Source: Sorghum bicolor
Lineage: Eukaryota; Streptophyta; Magnoliopsida; Poales; Poaceae
Assembly: GCF_000003195.3 (NCBI RefSeq)
Contig: NC_012879.2
Coordinates: 35,209,596 to 35,273,595, forward strand
Direction: 5' to 3'
DNA length: 64,000 bases
The position numbers and the translations under genes are program-made. This document shows positions 23,899 through 35,100 of the stretch, piece by piece. Below the pieces are notes generated by a model that saw nothing but the letters and a program-made list of their open reading frames with translations, ran no database searches and was not told where the DNA came from. The first letter of the stretch is position 1, and each line of letters begins with the position of its first letter.

Positions 23899-24526
23899 AT
23901 GGCCGAGAAGTACCACGATGATTGGGAAGTCGTCCCCTTCAACCTCAACATGGAGCCTGTGCAAGACCCCGATGCCCGTTCTATCGTCCCGGCCAACACA
24001 GAGCGACAGCTAGAAGCCATGCCATTACGCCAACACAGCTCCACCCAATCTTACCATGCTCAACCAGTTCTCACCGCACCGCCACAACCCCTACTCCTCA
24101 AAGTATCATCATCCAAGATGAAGACCACCATCAAGGTGCCAACCGGCACAAGGATCCTTCCACCTAGACCCAATGAGAGGGTCGTTGGAGTTAAGACCAA
24201 CCGGAGCGGCGAGATCAGCAGCGTACGCTACACTACGGAGGAGGAAAGGCCTTACTTTGAAGGGATTAGAGCAGCCAAAGTCCGTTTCATCCCTCCAAAG
24301 GCATCCCCGAAGCACGCTCTCAATGCTTTTGAGACACCTCCCAAGCGTCGCAAGACTATAATGGATATTGATGAGGACGTTCGCAGACTAGACAGAGTTA
24401 TCATAGACCTCCAGTCCTCTATTAATTCCCTCACTAGGAGCTCTCTAACCACAACACCATTATACTAGGCCTTAGGCAGGATCTTGCCAATGCCAACAAG
24501 AAGATTAGGGAATTAGAGCGCCGCTA
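23899..24526 (+). pseudogene. R3 accessory ORF of unknown function, with a frameshifted coiled-coil end
   Basis: ATG in good context (CCAATGGCC) starts a 189-residue frame ending at 24,468. It begins MAEKYHDDWEVVPFNLN, has a basic, proline-rich middle and a helical end (DEDVRRLDRVIIDLQ). A different frame immediately after continues a matching heptad-like helix (LRQDLANANKKIRELERR) to TAA at 24,524-24,526, so the ancestral protein was probably about 208 residues with a C-terminal coiled coil, now cut by a frameshift near 24,440-24,450. There is no signal peptide or membrane segment, so it does not look like the env-like ORFs described from Athila. Position (after integrase) and a private TATA box argue for a separate mRNA. 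I do not recognise the family. Confidence 0.6.
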
Positions 24527-25836
24527 AGTTATCTAGATTAAACCTTGAGGCAATGCATCTTAGTTATCTATCTTTAAATTCGGTTTAGGTTTACTATTAT
24601 TATCAGTTTGCTACTATCGTCAGTTTGCTACTAGTCTTTTATAATAAATGCCTCAAGATTAATAAAGAGTATTATTATTATTATATCTTGTGTGTCTCTA
24701 CTTTATTTTTTGTGCAAGAAAGCAGAAAACAAGTATGGGGGAGATCCCTCGACATGCTAAACACACTCCGACCACATCACTCCACGATTCAGGTACACAC
24801 TCTGCACACTTTACTTTACACATACATATATTTTGGATTATGCAGAATATTGTTTCCGACATGATAAATTAAAAAGATTAAAATATTTCTAATCATGGTT
24901 AATCTCAATCTATGATATTTCCTGAAAACTTGCAACTATTATAAAATTATTTTAAAACCCTGTGTTACTTAAGTCAATATGGAATATGTGATGGTAGAGT
25001 ATGAGTTTCTTATTCTTGATATCATTGTTGCTTGGAGAATTTATTTCAAAATATTCAAAATTCTAGCTACCATCCTCAATGTTTTATATGCCTGATAAAA
25101 CTGAAAATATTAATTATGATTATAAAAGCTATCTACTCTGTATTGAGTTTGTTCAAAATGAGTTAGACCCTTGTTGAGAGATTTATCATGCTCCTAAGAT
25201 CAAGACATTTATTCAGAAAGATTCACTCTTCCGAAGTATTATTGCATTAAAGGCATGGGCTATGCAAAAATAGAGATATTTTGAGGAAATAAAAAGGAGC
25301 AAGTGCTCGACAACCTCGCAGAAAAAATGGACAAGTGTCCAGCAGTAGAATTAGGGATACCTCGGTATCCACTTAAAAAAGAGAGAAAATGATAGCCCAT
25401 GGTCCCTCTAAAATGCACTATGCCAGCAAGAGTTGATAAAGATTTTAATTTCCAAAGTCTTTGATCTAAGAGTATGACATTCCCCTCCTCGGATCCCGTT
25501 TTGATTAGGCAATAAATGCAAAGTAAGTATGCTTGAGAACTTTTGCAAATTAAAACAGCCTCAGTGAAATATATAAAAGATAATGAGTAATCTGAGAAGA
25601 ACCTATGAGGATAAAAAGGTATGCTAACTTTCTTTCAAAAAATATACAAAAACTCCAAGTGACAGGATTGAGAAGAAAGGATCTTTACTCTTAACCATAA
25701 ACATCCCTGACTATAGTACACAGTGGATTTTTAACACCCTGCAATTATAAAAAGAATGTTTTAAATGTTTACTCCAGATATTTTTCTTAACCATCCTTTT
25801 CTCGAGGATGAGTAAAAGCCTAAGTATGGGGGTATT
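24527..25836 (+). other. R3 3' non-coding segment with two polypurine tracts
   Basis: No coding sequence. AAGTATGGGGG occurs at 24,731-24,741 and at 25,822-25,832, the latter beside the 3' LTR. Between them are the blocks shared with R1 and R2: ATGGACAAGTGTCC near 25,326-25,341 and CCCATGGTCCCTCTA near 25,397-25,411. Confidence 0.7.
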
Positions 25837-27070
25837 TGTTGACAGTTCTTAAGTATCAATTTTAATTATCAAATAAACAAGAGAAAGGACCAATATGCAA
25901 CCAACACCTAGAATTAGGGTTTGATCTGACAGAATTCCACGAGTTTTGTTGTTTATCTGTTTCTGTAGGGGGTTATCAGGAAATAAGGAAGAAAGGCCCA
26001 CATGTCGGGATTACATAGAGATATCAATGCACCGCACGATTTTCTACCATCAAGAAGACTCTAGAAGCCACGGGAAGAAAACAGAGGCCGAAAGGGGCCA
26101 GGCCCAGGGCGCCCGCCCTGGTGACCTGGGCGCCCGCCCCCTGCTGGATCCAGTTCGGGACTCTCTTCGCACGGGATGTTCCACCGACCTATTGGATCGA
26201 GGAAAACATAGTACCACCTCGCCTACCGACCTAAAAACGCATAGAGGAGGAGGACTATATAAGGAGACCCCCTGGCCCCTGGAGAAGACATGAAGAAATT
26301 ATCATAGAGATTGAGGGGTGCCCTCGAAGGAAAACCTCTTCTCTAATTAATATTTCTTTTTAGGCTTAGCAACCAATGTAAAGTAGAAATAGATCTTCTA
26401 GTTTCTACTAGATTGAGAGAGATAGAGTGGAGGTGTAGATTGGAGGAAGCCCGGCCTGTCGGTGTCTACTCCAAGCTTGTACCTGCGGGATCAAGTTCTC
26501 CTAACCCGAAGCTAGCTCCTAGGATTCTTCAGTATTTCGACTTCTAAATTCTAGTAAGTTCTTGTTTTATTGTTCTTATGGTTTATGAGTTTACTTTAAT
26601 CTCTTCGCGTAGAGTTTAGAGTAATCATTGCTGGCGTAAACGTGGTGTTTAGGCTGGGGTACTCATAGATATTCCCTGACTAGCTGGACCGTGGTAGTAG
26701 TGAGGAACGTGACAATTCCGAGTTACCTTTGTAGACCATATCTCGTTAGCAGGAAGGATAGGGTTTATAGGTGCGGGTTGAACATCCTTTATGGTGTCTA
26801 CATTCCGTTAGCCTCCCCAATAGAACAGTAAATCATCCTTACCAAGGTTAGAAGGAGACTACGGTTGCAGTCTTCTCTATTTATCACTCACATCGAAAGA
26901 CATTCTTTGTGCCTAAAGGGTTAGTAGTAATAGACCGGTTAGTCAGATGCACTCTTTCTCCTAGTGGTAAAAAAATAAATACGATACTCTGGATAATTTC
27001 CCGGGTGAAGTGCTCACCGATATCCATGCGCTTGCGGATCAATTCCTTATTGCGTTCCCAAATATCAACA
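25837..27070 (+). repeat. R3 3' LTR
   Basis: TGTTGACAG...ATCAACA, 1,234 bp. Carries two GC modules (26,107-26,118 and 26,128-26,139), one more than the 5' LTR. AGGCCCACA is at 25,994-26,002. Confidence 0.95.
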
Positions 27071-29643
27071 ATCGTGATAGCGCCGATCGGACCTGTCATA
27101 CCGGTCATAACCATTACATTCAGGACAGTCCCTAACAGTGGGCAATTTAATGTTCTGCTCCCAGCAATGGATAAAGAACGGGCAGTTACAGTGATCTTTG
27201 TGCCGATTCCACTCTTGACGGCGTCTTCTTCTTCTCGACGATGGTCTTCTTGCTGACGCCGATACCGATCCTCACGCTGCTGCCAAGTCTCCCGAGGCCT
27301 CCTATGAGTTATCACAATACCAGATCGGGGAGGCCTCCCTGAGCTATTTCCTTCCTGAATCAAGCCTTTTCCTTTAGCATCGGTAGCAGTAATTTGATGC
27401 TGAGGATCTACCGATGCACTCCTTTCAGCTGCTTCCGATGTCAAGACCTTGGTTTTTTCCTTAGCATCCAACATATTTGTTGGGAAAGAATGTTGATCGA
27501 TCTTCATCGGCTTCTGAGCTTTGGAACTATCAAACTTGATTCTCCCGGATTCTATAGCCGATTGCAGCTGTTGCCTGAAAACCTTGCACTCATTGGTGCC
27601 GTGAGAAGTCGCATTGTGCCATTTGCAATATTTCATCTTCTTCAATTCCTCAGCCGATGGAATTACATGATTGGGTGACAATTTGATCTGACCTTCCTGA
27701 AGTAGAAAGTCAAATATCCTATCGGCTTTAGTAATGTCGAACGCAAACTTCTCTGGCTCCTTATGCCCAAAAGGGCAAGACATCGGCTACTTATTCTTCA
27801 CCCACTTTGCCAAGCCGATGACTGGCTCTTCGTCAGAATCCGAGCTTGCTGCCTCATCGACAAATGACACATTTTTATTCCAAGCTCTCTTAGGTTCAAA
27901 GGGTTTGATATCCTGGTCGGAAATCCTCTGGACCAAGTGACTCAGGCTCTCGAACTCTTGAGAAGCATATTTATCTCTGATGTGTGGCAACAAACCCTGG
28001 AAAGCCAAATCGGCTAGCTGCCGATCATCTAAAACCAGACTATAGCATTTATTCTTGACTTCCTGTAACCTCTGCACAAAACTTTCAACCGATTCATCAT
28101 TGCGTTGTTTCAATCTAACCAAATCAGTAATCTTCTTCTCATGGACTCCAGAAAAGAAGTATTTGTGGAATTGCTTCTCCAGGTCGGCCCAAGTAATGAC
28201 TGAGTTAGGAGGTAACGAAATAAACCAGGTGAAAGCCGATCCAGATAAAGATGATGAAAACAGTCGAACCCTTAATTCATCCCTGTTAGCAGCTTTCCCA
28301 CATTGGATGATGAACCTGTTGACATGCTCCATGGTTGACGTATCATCCTGTCTAGAAAATTTAGTGAAATCTGGTACCTTGTACTGATTTGTAAGTGGAA
28401 TCAAATCGTATGTAGGAGGATACGGTGTCCGATAAGAGTAAGTGTTGACTTTGGGTTTTATCCCAAATTGGTCTCTCATTACTTCAGCAATCTTATCGGT
28501 CCAATAAGCATCGACATCTTGCCGATGAGGCGGTTGCGGATCTGGCACCTGCTGATACAATTCCACGTGTCTATGCGGCGCACGATCTGCATGGAACATT
28601 GGGTTAATCATTTGACCACCAATCTGCTGACCACCAATCTGTTGTCCAAGATTCATCGGATGGTTGACCAACCCTTGATTCTGAAACCTAGGTTGGATTT
28701 GACCTTGCTGAAACCCTGGAGCTTGATGACTCTACTGAGGCATATGTGGGAAGACAAATTGTCCAGGCCATCCACTATTGGAATTCATCGACATAGGCCC
28801 TGCCGATGACTGGTACTTGGGCATCATCATTGAATTGACGTACCCTGGCTGTGTCATAAACCTCTGCTGCGTCGGCATTGAGTCTGCCGATGCGTTAGGC
28901 ATCTGGAACGTTGGAGCTTGAGAATTCCCAGGGTAAGGTCTTGCAGTAGTAGTTGTAGTATACTGGGGACTATGATTCATCGGCAAATTTGGAGGTGCCG
29001 ATGCCATAGGAGCCTTGCCTCTCGTGTCAGTCGTCTGAGATGTTCCAGGTGTCTTCAACATCATCTCTGGGGGCATACCATAATCCCACCAGTTGGGAGG
29101 AACCGATCCCGACATTGCCGATGCCAACAGATCTGTGGCAAGCTTGATTTGCTCATATGAAGTTGATGGATTGGTTGTCATCGGCATAGATTGCACATCG
29201 GTGAGTCCTAATGTGCTTGGAGGAACAGTAGTTTCTGTGCCCGCAGCGGCTGCTATAGCCGATGGAGCTGTGACAACTGGTGACCCCGGCTGATGATGAG
29301 AAGGACCAACATAATTTGGTGGCAATTGTCCTTCTTTGAAAGTTCTTGCCACGGCATTGAAAACCGTATTGGACAGCACACCAGCTTGATTGATCAAGGC
29401 ACGGTTAACAGCACTATCAACCATGTCTTGAAGTTTACCAGGATTGGCTTCAAAAGTAACCTACCGAGGCGTCGGCAGTGCTTCCTTCTGGATCACCTCA
29501 CCACTCTTGTTTATGCTGAAGGATTTCAAACATTGCTGCTTGTAATCCTCCATGGCTTTCGCAATAGCTTGCTTCTGCTCATCTTTGAGATTGGCTTCCG
29601 TCACGGGGATGACGTTCTCCAAGTCAAACTCAGTAGTCGACAT
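27071..29643 (-). pseudogene. T1 Gag (three premature stops)
   Basis: One minus-strand frame from the ATG at 29,643 (MSTTEFDLENVIPV), interrupted only by TAG at 29,461, 28,732 and 27,787, until R3 cuts it at 27,071. It contains a long Pro/Gln/Met-rich N-terminal half and the retrotransposon-gag core (SGSAFTWFISLPPNSV, LEKQFHKYFF and VESFVQRLQEVKNKCYSL, about 28,260-28,050). A zinc-knuckle-like CKWHNATSHGTNEC lies near 27,605-27,570. The architecture fits Tat-type elements. All three stops are TAG and could come from CAG or similar codons. Confidence 0.85.
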
Positions 29644-29664
29644 GTTGATCTTGATCTTGATTTT

Positions 29665-29682
29665 GTCCCACTGGGCGCGCCA
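29665..29682 (-). promoter_or_regulatory. T1 primer-binding site
   Basis: Minus-strand TGGCGCGCCCAGTGGGAC, seven bases from the LTR end and 22 bp before the Gag ATG. It differs from the Athila-type site. Which tRNA it matches I cannot say. Confidence 0.6.
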
Positions 29683-29689
29683 AAAGATG

Positions 29690-30405
29690 TGTTGATGCAA
29701 AAGCTTATCTGCAAACACAAAGGGCTAATACTCGATTTAAACGTTAAGGCGTGCCAGCCAATTTGACCTTACTATCGGCAAAGGTGATAACTCGAATACT
29801 TTGGTCCTGACAACAGTGATGCGCCCGGATGTCACGGCCAAGAGGTATTCACGCGGAACTCGAGAATACGCCGAGCTTAAGTCGACGAAGTCCTAAGAAC
29901 TCATAATAAAAAGGAAATATGACGAAGTCGTCGAAAAAAATAGATGCTGGAATATGAGTAAAAACTTGTGTTTGATTGATTGATAGATATCTCATTACAA
30001 GGCCCTATGGTCTACATTTATACCTTACTCAAAGAGCTACAATTAGACACGACTAGGACTCGAATTCCAAATTAAACAGAATCCGTATACAAAACGATTT
30101 TAAATAACTAAGGAAAACATAGAACCACCCCCTCGTAACCGACCGGGACACCGCCACAGATCAATCGGCAACCTCCACGCTTCCCTTCAGAGTCATCAGC
30201 AGTCTTCCTGTTATAGCCATCAGCAAACACCAATATTGATCATTAGCAAGTACACGTCACCACCTCTAGACTTAGCCATATTCAATCGTCTCTTCATCGG
30301 CAACTATCCTCATCGGCAACTCTTCTGCGGGCTAGTTACCGTTGCTCTACCTGCCGATCTATACTCTACTAGTCTCTGGGTACGTGTCCAAAAACGGTGT
30401 CAACA
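29690..30405 (-). repeat. T1 5' LTR
   Basis: 716 bp, TGTTGATGCAAAAGC...GGTGTCAACA in plus reading, with matching inverted ends (TGTTGA/TCAACA). A TATA-like TATAAAT lies on the minus strand near 30,018-30,025. On its right, T2 pol begins directly at 30,406 in the opposite orientation. Confidence 0.8.
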
Positions 30406-31615
30406 GAGGTGAACTACCGAAGATCGATCTGAAGCCCGTCGTATCACTCGACGGGCCAAATCGTACGTGATCTACGGCGAAAACGAAGAGCTATATCGAC
30501 GAAGCCCGACAGGGATCTTGCAGCGCTGCATCACCATAGAAGAAGGTTGAAAGCTCCTCAAGGACCTACACTCGGGGGCTTGCGGCCAACATGCCGCTCC
30601 GAGAACCCTTGTAGGGAATGCCTTTCGACAAGGTTTCTACTGGCCAACGGCCATAGCTGACGCCATAGAGCTCGTTCGCTCGTGCCATGGGTGTCAATTC
30701 TATGCCAAGCAAACCCACCTCCCTGCTCACGCTCTCCAGATGATCCCCATCACATGGCCATTCGTGGTGTGGGGTCTCGACCTCGTGGGCCCTCTATAGA
30801 AAGCTGCGGGAGGATACACCCATTTGTTGGTAGCCATCGACAAGTTCTCCAAATGGATCGAGGCTCGACCCATCACAAACATCCGCTCCGAACAGGCAGT
30901 CCTCTTCTTCACTGACATAATCCACCGGTTCGGGATACCTAACGTCATCATCACCGACAATGGTACCCAGTTCACTGGCAAAAAGTTCTTGGACTTCTGC
31001 GACCGGCATCACATCCGTGTGAACTGGTCTGCAGTAGCCCATCCTCGAACCAACGGCCAGGTCGAGCATGCCAACGGCATGATTTTGCAAGGTCTTAAAC
31101 CAAGAATCTATAACCGGTTGAAGAAATTTGGCAAAAAATGGGTCGAAGAACTCTCCTCAGTCCTCTAGAGCTTAAGGACGATGCCAAGTAGGGCCACAAA
31201 ATATACCCCATTCTTCATGGTCTACGGCTCCGAGGCTGTGCTTCCAACAGACCTCGAGTATGGGTCACCTCGACTCAAAGCCTACAACGAACAGACAAAC
31301 AAGGAGACCCGAGAGAACGTGGTTGACCAGCTCGAGGAAGCTCGAGACACGGCCCTCCTCAACTCCGCAAGGTACCAGCAGAAGCTCCGACGCTATCACG
31401 ACAAGCACGTGCTCAAAAGGGATCTAAACATGGGCGACCTCGTCCTACGACGACGACAAAGCAACCAAGGATGCCACAAGCTGACTCCACCCTAGGAAGG
31501 CCCATACGTGGTGGCCGGGGTCTTGAAGCCGGGGACGTACAAGCTCGCAGACAAAAAAGGGGCGGTCTTCACCAACGCGTGGAACATCGAACAGCTACGT
31601 CGCTTCTACCCTTAA
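30406..31615 (+). pseudogene. T2 integrase (3' end of pol)
   Basis: Plus-strand frame with premature stops (about 30,548, 30,797, 31,168 and 31,493). Features: the sequence LYRRSPTGILQRCI upstream, an HHCC finger ending CHGCQFYAKQ, and the catalytic core WGLDLVGPL, IITDNGTQF and HPRTNGQVEHAN (D, D, E). A C-terminal GPYVVAGVLKPGTYKL module ends at RRFYP and TAA at 31,613-31,615. Integrase would insert the element cDNA. The sequence resembles RIRE2/Grande-type Tat elements, which fits the antisense gene downstream. Confidence 0.85.
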
Positions 31616-32167
31616 AGCTTCGAGGCTTTACGTTTTCACACACATTTTGTACCAAGGCCCTATGAATGAATATGTGAATAAACGAGAATATTTTTTCAAG
31701 TAGTTTACGCTATCACCTGTCAAATCTCGACATAAGGAGGAAGTCCCAAATATGACCCATCATAGTCGATACTCCCTCGGGGGCTAGCAGGGGGACCCCC
31801 CAGGTTCCTAAATATCGAATGACTTTTTCTTTTTTAAGCCCTAAGAAAACCTCGCAAGATCAAGTAGCAAAGGCACCTCGAGCCCCTTAAGGGCCGAGAA
31901 ACGTCGAGCCTGAGAACCCCTACGCCCCCGGGCTATGGCAACTCTACTTACTTCCTCACCCTTGAGGCAATCGAAGATGCCTCAACGAAAGATCGAACGA
32001 GAATGCAAAATTAGGCAGAAAAGGAAACAAAGGAAATTCGAGCGTAAAAATAAACAAACGCACATGAAAATCATAAGTCTTAAGACCACTCAAGCCACAA
32101 CGTTTACTTAAGACAAATGATAAATATTTTACAACGGGTCTAAATACCCAGAATAGGGTCGCAGGCC
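31616..32167 (+). other. T2 spacer between pol and the antisense gene
   Basis: No ORF of note. Contains the polypurine-like CTCGGGGGCT at 31,776-31,785, identical to the one beside the 3' LTR. Confidence 0.5.
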
Positions 32168-35100
32168 TCAGTCCACATCTCTGTCCTCACCACCATCTTC
32201 TGCGCCCAGGCTAGTCTCAAGAGGGAGTACCTCTGGCTCGAACAGCCTCGCCAACCTCTCGCCAGGGACCTCTACGTTATCGATCAAGGCATGGAGCCTC
32301 TCCTCGTTCTCGACGTCGGTCTTGGAAATATCAGTGATGAAGCCGTGGGACACCACCTCCATGTCATAGGAGAAGCCCGAGCAGACGACCGCCATCGCTC
32401 GCTTCACCCCAGTATGAAGGGCGTCCCACACTTGATCCCTCAGCGTGGCACCTAAGTAGCACAGCTGGTCGACCAGCGCATCGCCTCAGGCCACCTCCCT
32501 CGACTCATCCACAGGCTTGAGCTCCTAGGAGGCCGAAAGGTCGCTTATCGTAGTCCTTAGTCGACCGTTTAAAGCAACCTCCCCCTCGAGATGAGCCTTG
32601 GTGGAACGGGCCTCGACCTGGGCGGCTAGGAGATCATCCTTAAGACCTACAAAAACCGACATGAGAAAGTTAGGCAACGCAAGAGAAGCATCTTACAAAA
32701 GAAACACGAAAGTATGAAGAAACTTACCTCGGATCCTTTCTTCGAGAGCCATGTTCTCACCAACTAAATCGGTGTTGGCCCTCTCGATCTCCTTATAAGA
32801 ACGAGCCAGGTCAGTATTGGCGGCCCGTAAGTCCTCGATCATCTCACCCGCTTGTAAGACGGCTCCCTCCTTCTCCAATAGCAATCTCTTCAGACGGTCA
32901 ACGTCGTCAGAGAGGCCGCGAGAACGAACTCGCTCCGCCTCGAGGTCCTCACGGGCCTTCTTCCCAGCCTCCTCCACGGCGCTCCGAGCGATCTCGCTCT
33001 TCACACACTCCTCCTTTATCTCATGGTAAGCCTCCCGAGCAGAGGCGAGGTCCGACTTAACAAGGCTCTTCTCTTTGTCGAGCTCAGCGGCCGCATCTTT
33101 GTAATGTGCGGCCTCTTCTCGGGCCTTGGACGCAGTCTCCTCAGCCAAGGCGGTCCGCTCCGTCAGCTGCGCGGCCTCTTCCTCCGCTTTCTCCGAGGCC
33201 TCCCAAGCCCTAGCCAGGGCAGTCTCCCTCTCCTTCTTCTCCTCCGCAGCTGCCATGATGTCCTTGTATGCCTAGAGAAGCTTTTCCTATGACTCGACGA
33301 GTTGATCCTTGAGAAGAGGGAGCTGTTCCCAACCGCCTCTCGTCGCATGAATAAAACCCGACTTTATGCGGGAGGTCTCCTTCACATCCTGCAGCAAGTA
33401 GCCGAACGATAAGGATACAAGACTAGGTACCCAAATGGCTAAGGACCAAAGATACTTACAAAGAAAGCTCGCCCAAGCCCGTTGTTAACAATATCCGACA
33501 TCAGGCCCATGACGTGCTTCATCTAAAGCCGAAGCTCGTCGAGATGCTCCCACTTTTCGGTCTCCTTTCGGTCATCCATCATGATGTTGGGCTCCTCTAG
33601 GCAGGTGGAGGCTCGAAGACGGACCCGACCGAGGCCCCAGTTCTCCATCTCCTCCTTCGTGCGTGCCTTGACGCCTCGGATAAGCTCTTGAACGGTCTCG
33701 AGCGAGCCTCCGTGGTGCAGGAATATGTTGATGAGAGAAGGAAACCGCCCATCATCGTCCACTGACCCCCAGGTCCTGGTCTCATGGGCGTCACCGCCGC
33801 CGGAAGTGCCGGCGTCGTCCCCCTCCTTGGCGCTGAGATCCTCCCACGGCCGCCGATCTCGGAGGAACCCCGGGGCGATCCCATCGATACCGTACAGGGA
33901 GCCCTTGATTTTGGATTGGGGGTCCGCCGGCGTGCGCATAGCACACGTGATAGGCACGACGCCCTCCTCTCACCCAGGTTCGGCCGGGATAGAAGCTAGC
34001 CCCCCCGGACGGAGCCACGCAGGGGTCGGCGGACCATAGACCGACAGCCCCTCCTCCCCGGCCTCGGGTCCTTGCGGCAACGACAATACTGGCTGGCACA
34101 GGCTTCACGGTGGCTGTTCGAGCAGCTCTTCCAGCTGCTGACTCCACTGCTGCTGCTGCCATTGAAGCTCCAGCAGCTCTTGCTGCCGGCATTGCTCCAT
34201 CTGCTCCTCGAGCTGCTCTTCCTACTGCCGCTGCTGCTACTTTTCTTTTTCTTCTTCTTCCCCTCCCTTACGCCCTTCCTCTTCTTTTTTCCTCCTCTCC
34301 TCGGAGGAGGTTGCGGCTGAGGAATGGCCTGGCCCTGTGCGGGCGCAGGAAGGGTGCCGGCATGAGAACAGCGTGGCGAGAACTCCTTTTGCTGACCGTC
34401 ACGGGGACCACCAGACGCCCTCTTAGGAGCCCCCGTCCGCGGTATGTTGACGTCGGCTTGCGGCGGGCCCTCGAGGATCCTGTCAAGACGAGCCGCCATC
34501 CCCTCGGAGTCATCTCTATCATCGTCGCCCTCGTTGCCATCGTCCTCGTCAGGGGAATCTTCCTCGGACTCCCCCTTCTGCCTCGATTTCGCGTGGCGTT
34601 TCTCGAGCGCTTGTTGCTCGAGGTTCTTTTTCTTTTCTTTTTTCTTTTCCAAGTCCTTTGCGGACTTTTGCTTCTCCGTGGATTCGCGCCTCCTCTCACG
34701 GTCGATGCCGTCCTCCTTTACCGGAGGCTTCGAGGACCGAGCGTCGATCGGTCCCTGTGCAAGTAGGCGTGAGTCCCAAGGAGGATCGAAAAGATCGAAA
34801 ATTGAGTAACGGTAATAGGAAGAACTTACCAGGTTGATCGACCCCTCATCAGGATTCATGGGGAAGCCGTTGACGTGCTCAGGCTAAAAATCGCCGGCGA
34901 CGGCCGCCCTGACCCTGGCAGCGACCTCCTCATCTGCAGGCGCCTCATTGGACATCCGAGATGCCTCGAGGTCACGAGACAAGACGTCAGGACCCATCTC
35001 ATCCATTCTCAGCGGCCGAGACATCAACGGGAGTACCCGTCGATGGTGGACAGCCGAGAGGACGAACGCGGCGATCAGACCTTCCTCACGCAGCTTCTTG

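Larger units (their letters stand above)
17761..27070 (+). mobile_element. R3: complete Athila-like Ty3/gypsy element with an accessory ORF
   Basis: 9,310 bp, plus strand, flanked by ATCGT (17,756-17,760 and 27,071-27,075). LTRs 17,761-18,974 and 25,837-27,070 differ by about 14 substitutions and one 21-bp unit by eye (about 1.2%), so it is older than R2 but still young. Order: LTR, primer site, gag-protease-like-RT-RNase H-integrase (19,108-23,500), an accessory ORF with its own TATA box (23,899 on), non-coding segment, LTR. Pol is broken by two stops and one frameshift. Confidence 0.95.
5674..30405 (-). mobile_element. T1: Tat-like Ty3/gypsy element, split by R2 and R3
   Basis: Minus-strand element with 5' LTR 29,690-30,405, primer site 29,665-29,682, gag 29,643-27,071, then (after R3) 17,760-17,675, then (after R2) protease-RT-RNase H-integrase 9,137-5,677. 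Integrase is cut off after its first catalytic Asp where R1 begins, and the 3' LTR is not visible. The second, archaeal-type RNase H after RT-RNase H marks the Tat lineage. It lies inside the T2 pol, which is on the opposite strand. T3 at 37,784-38,404 belongs to the same family. Confidence 0.85.
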
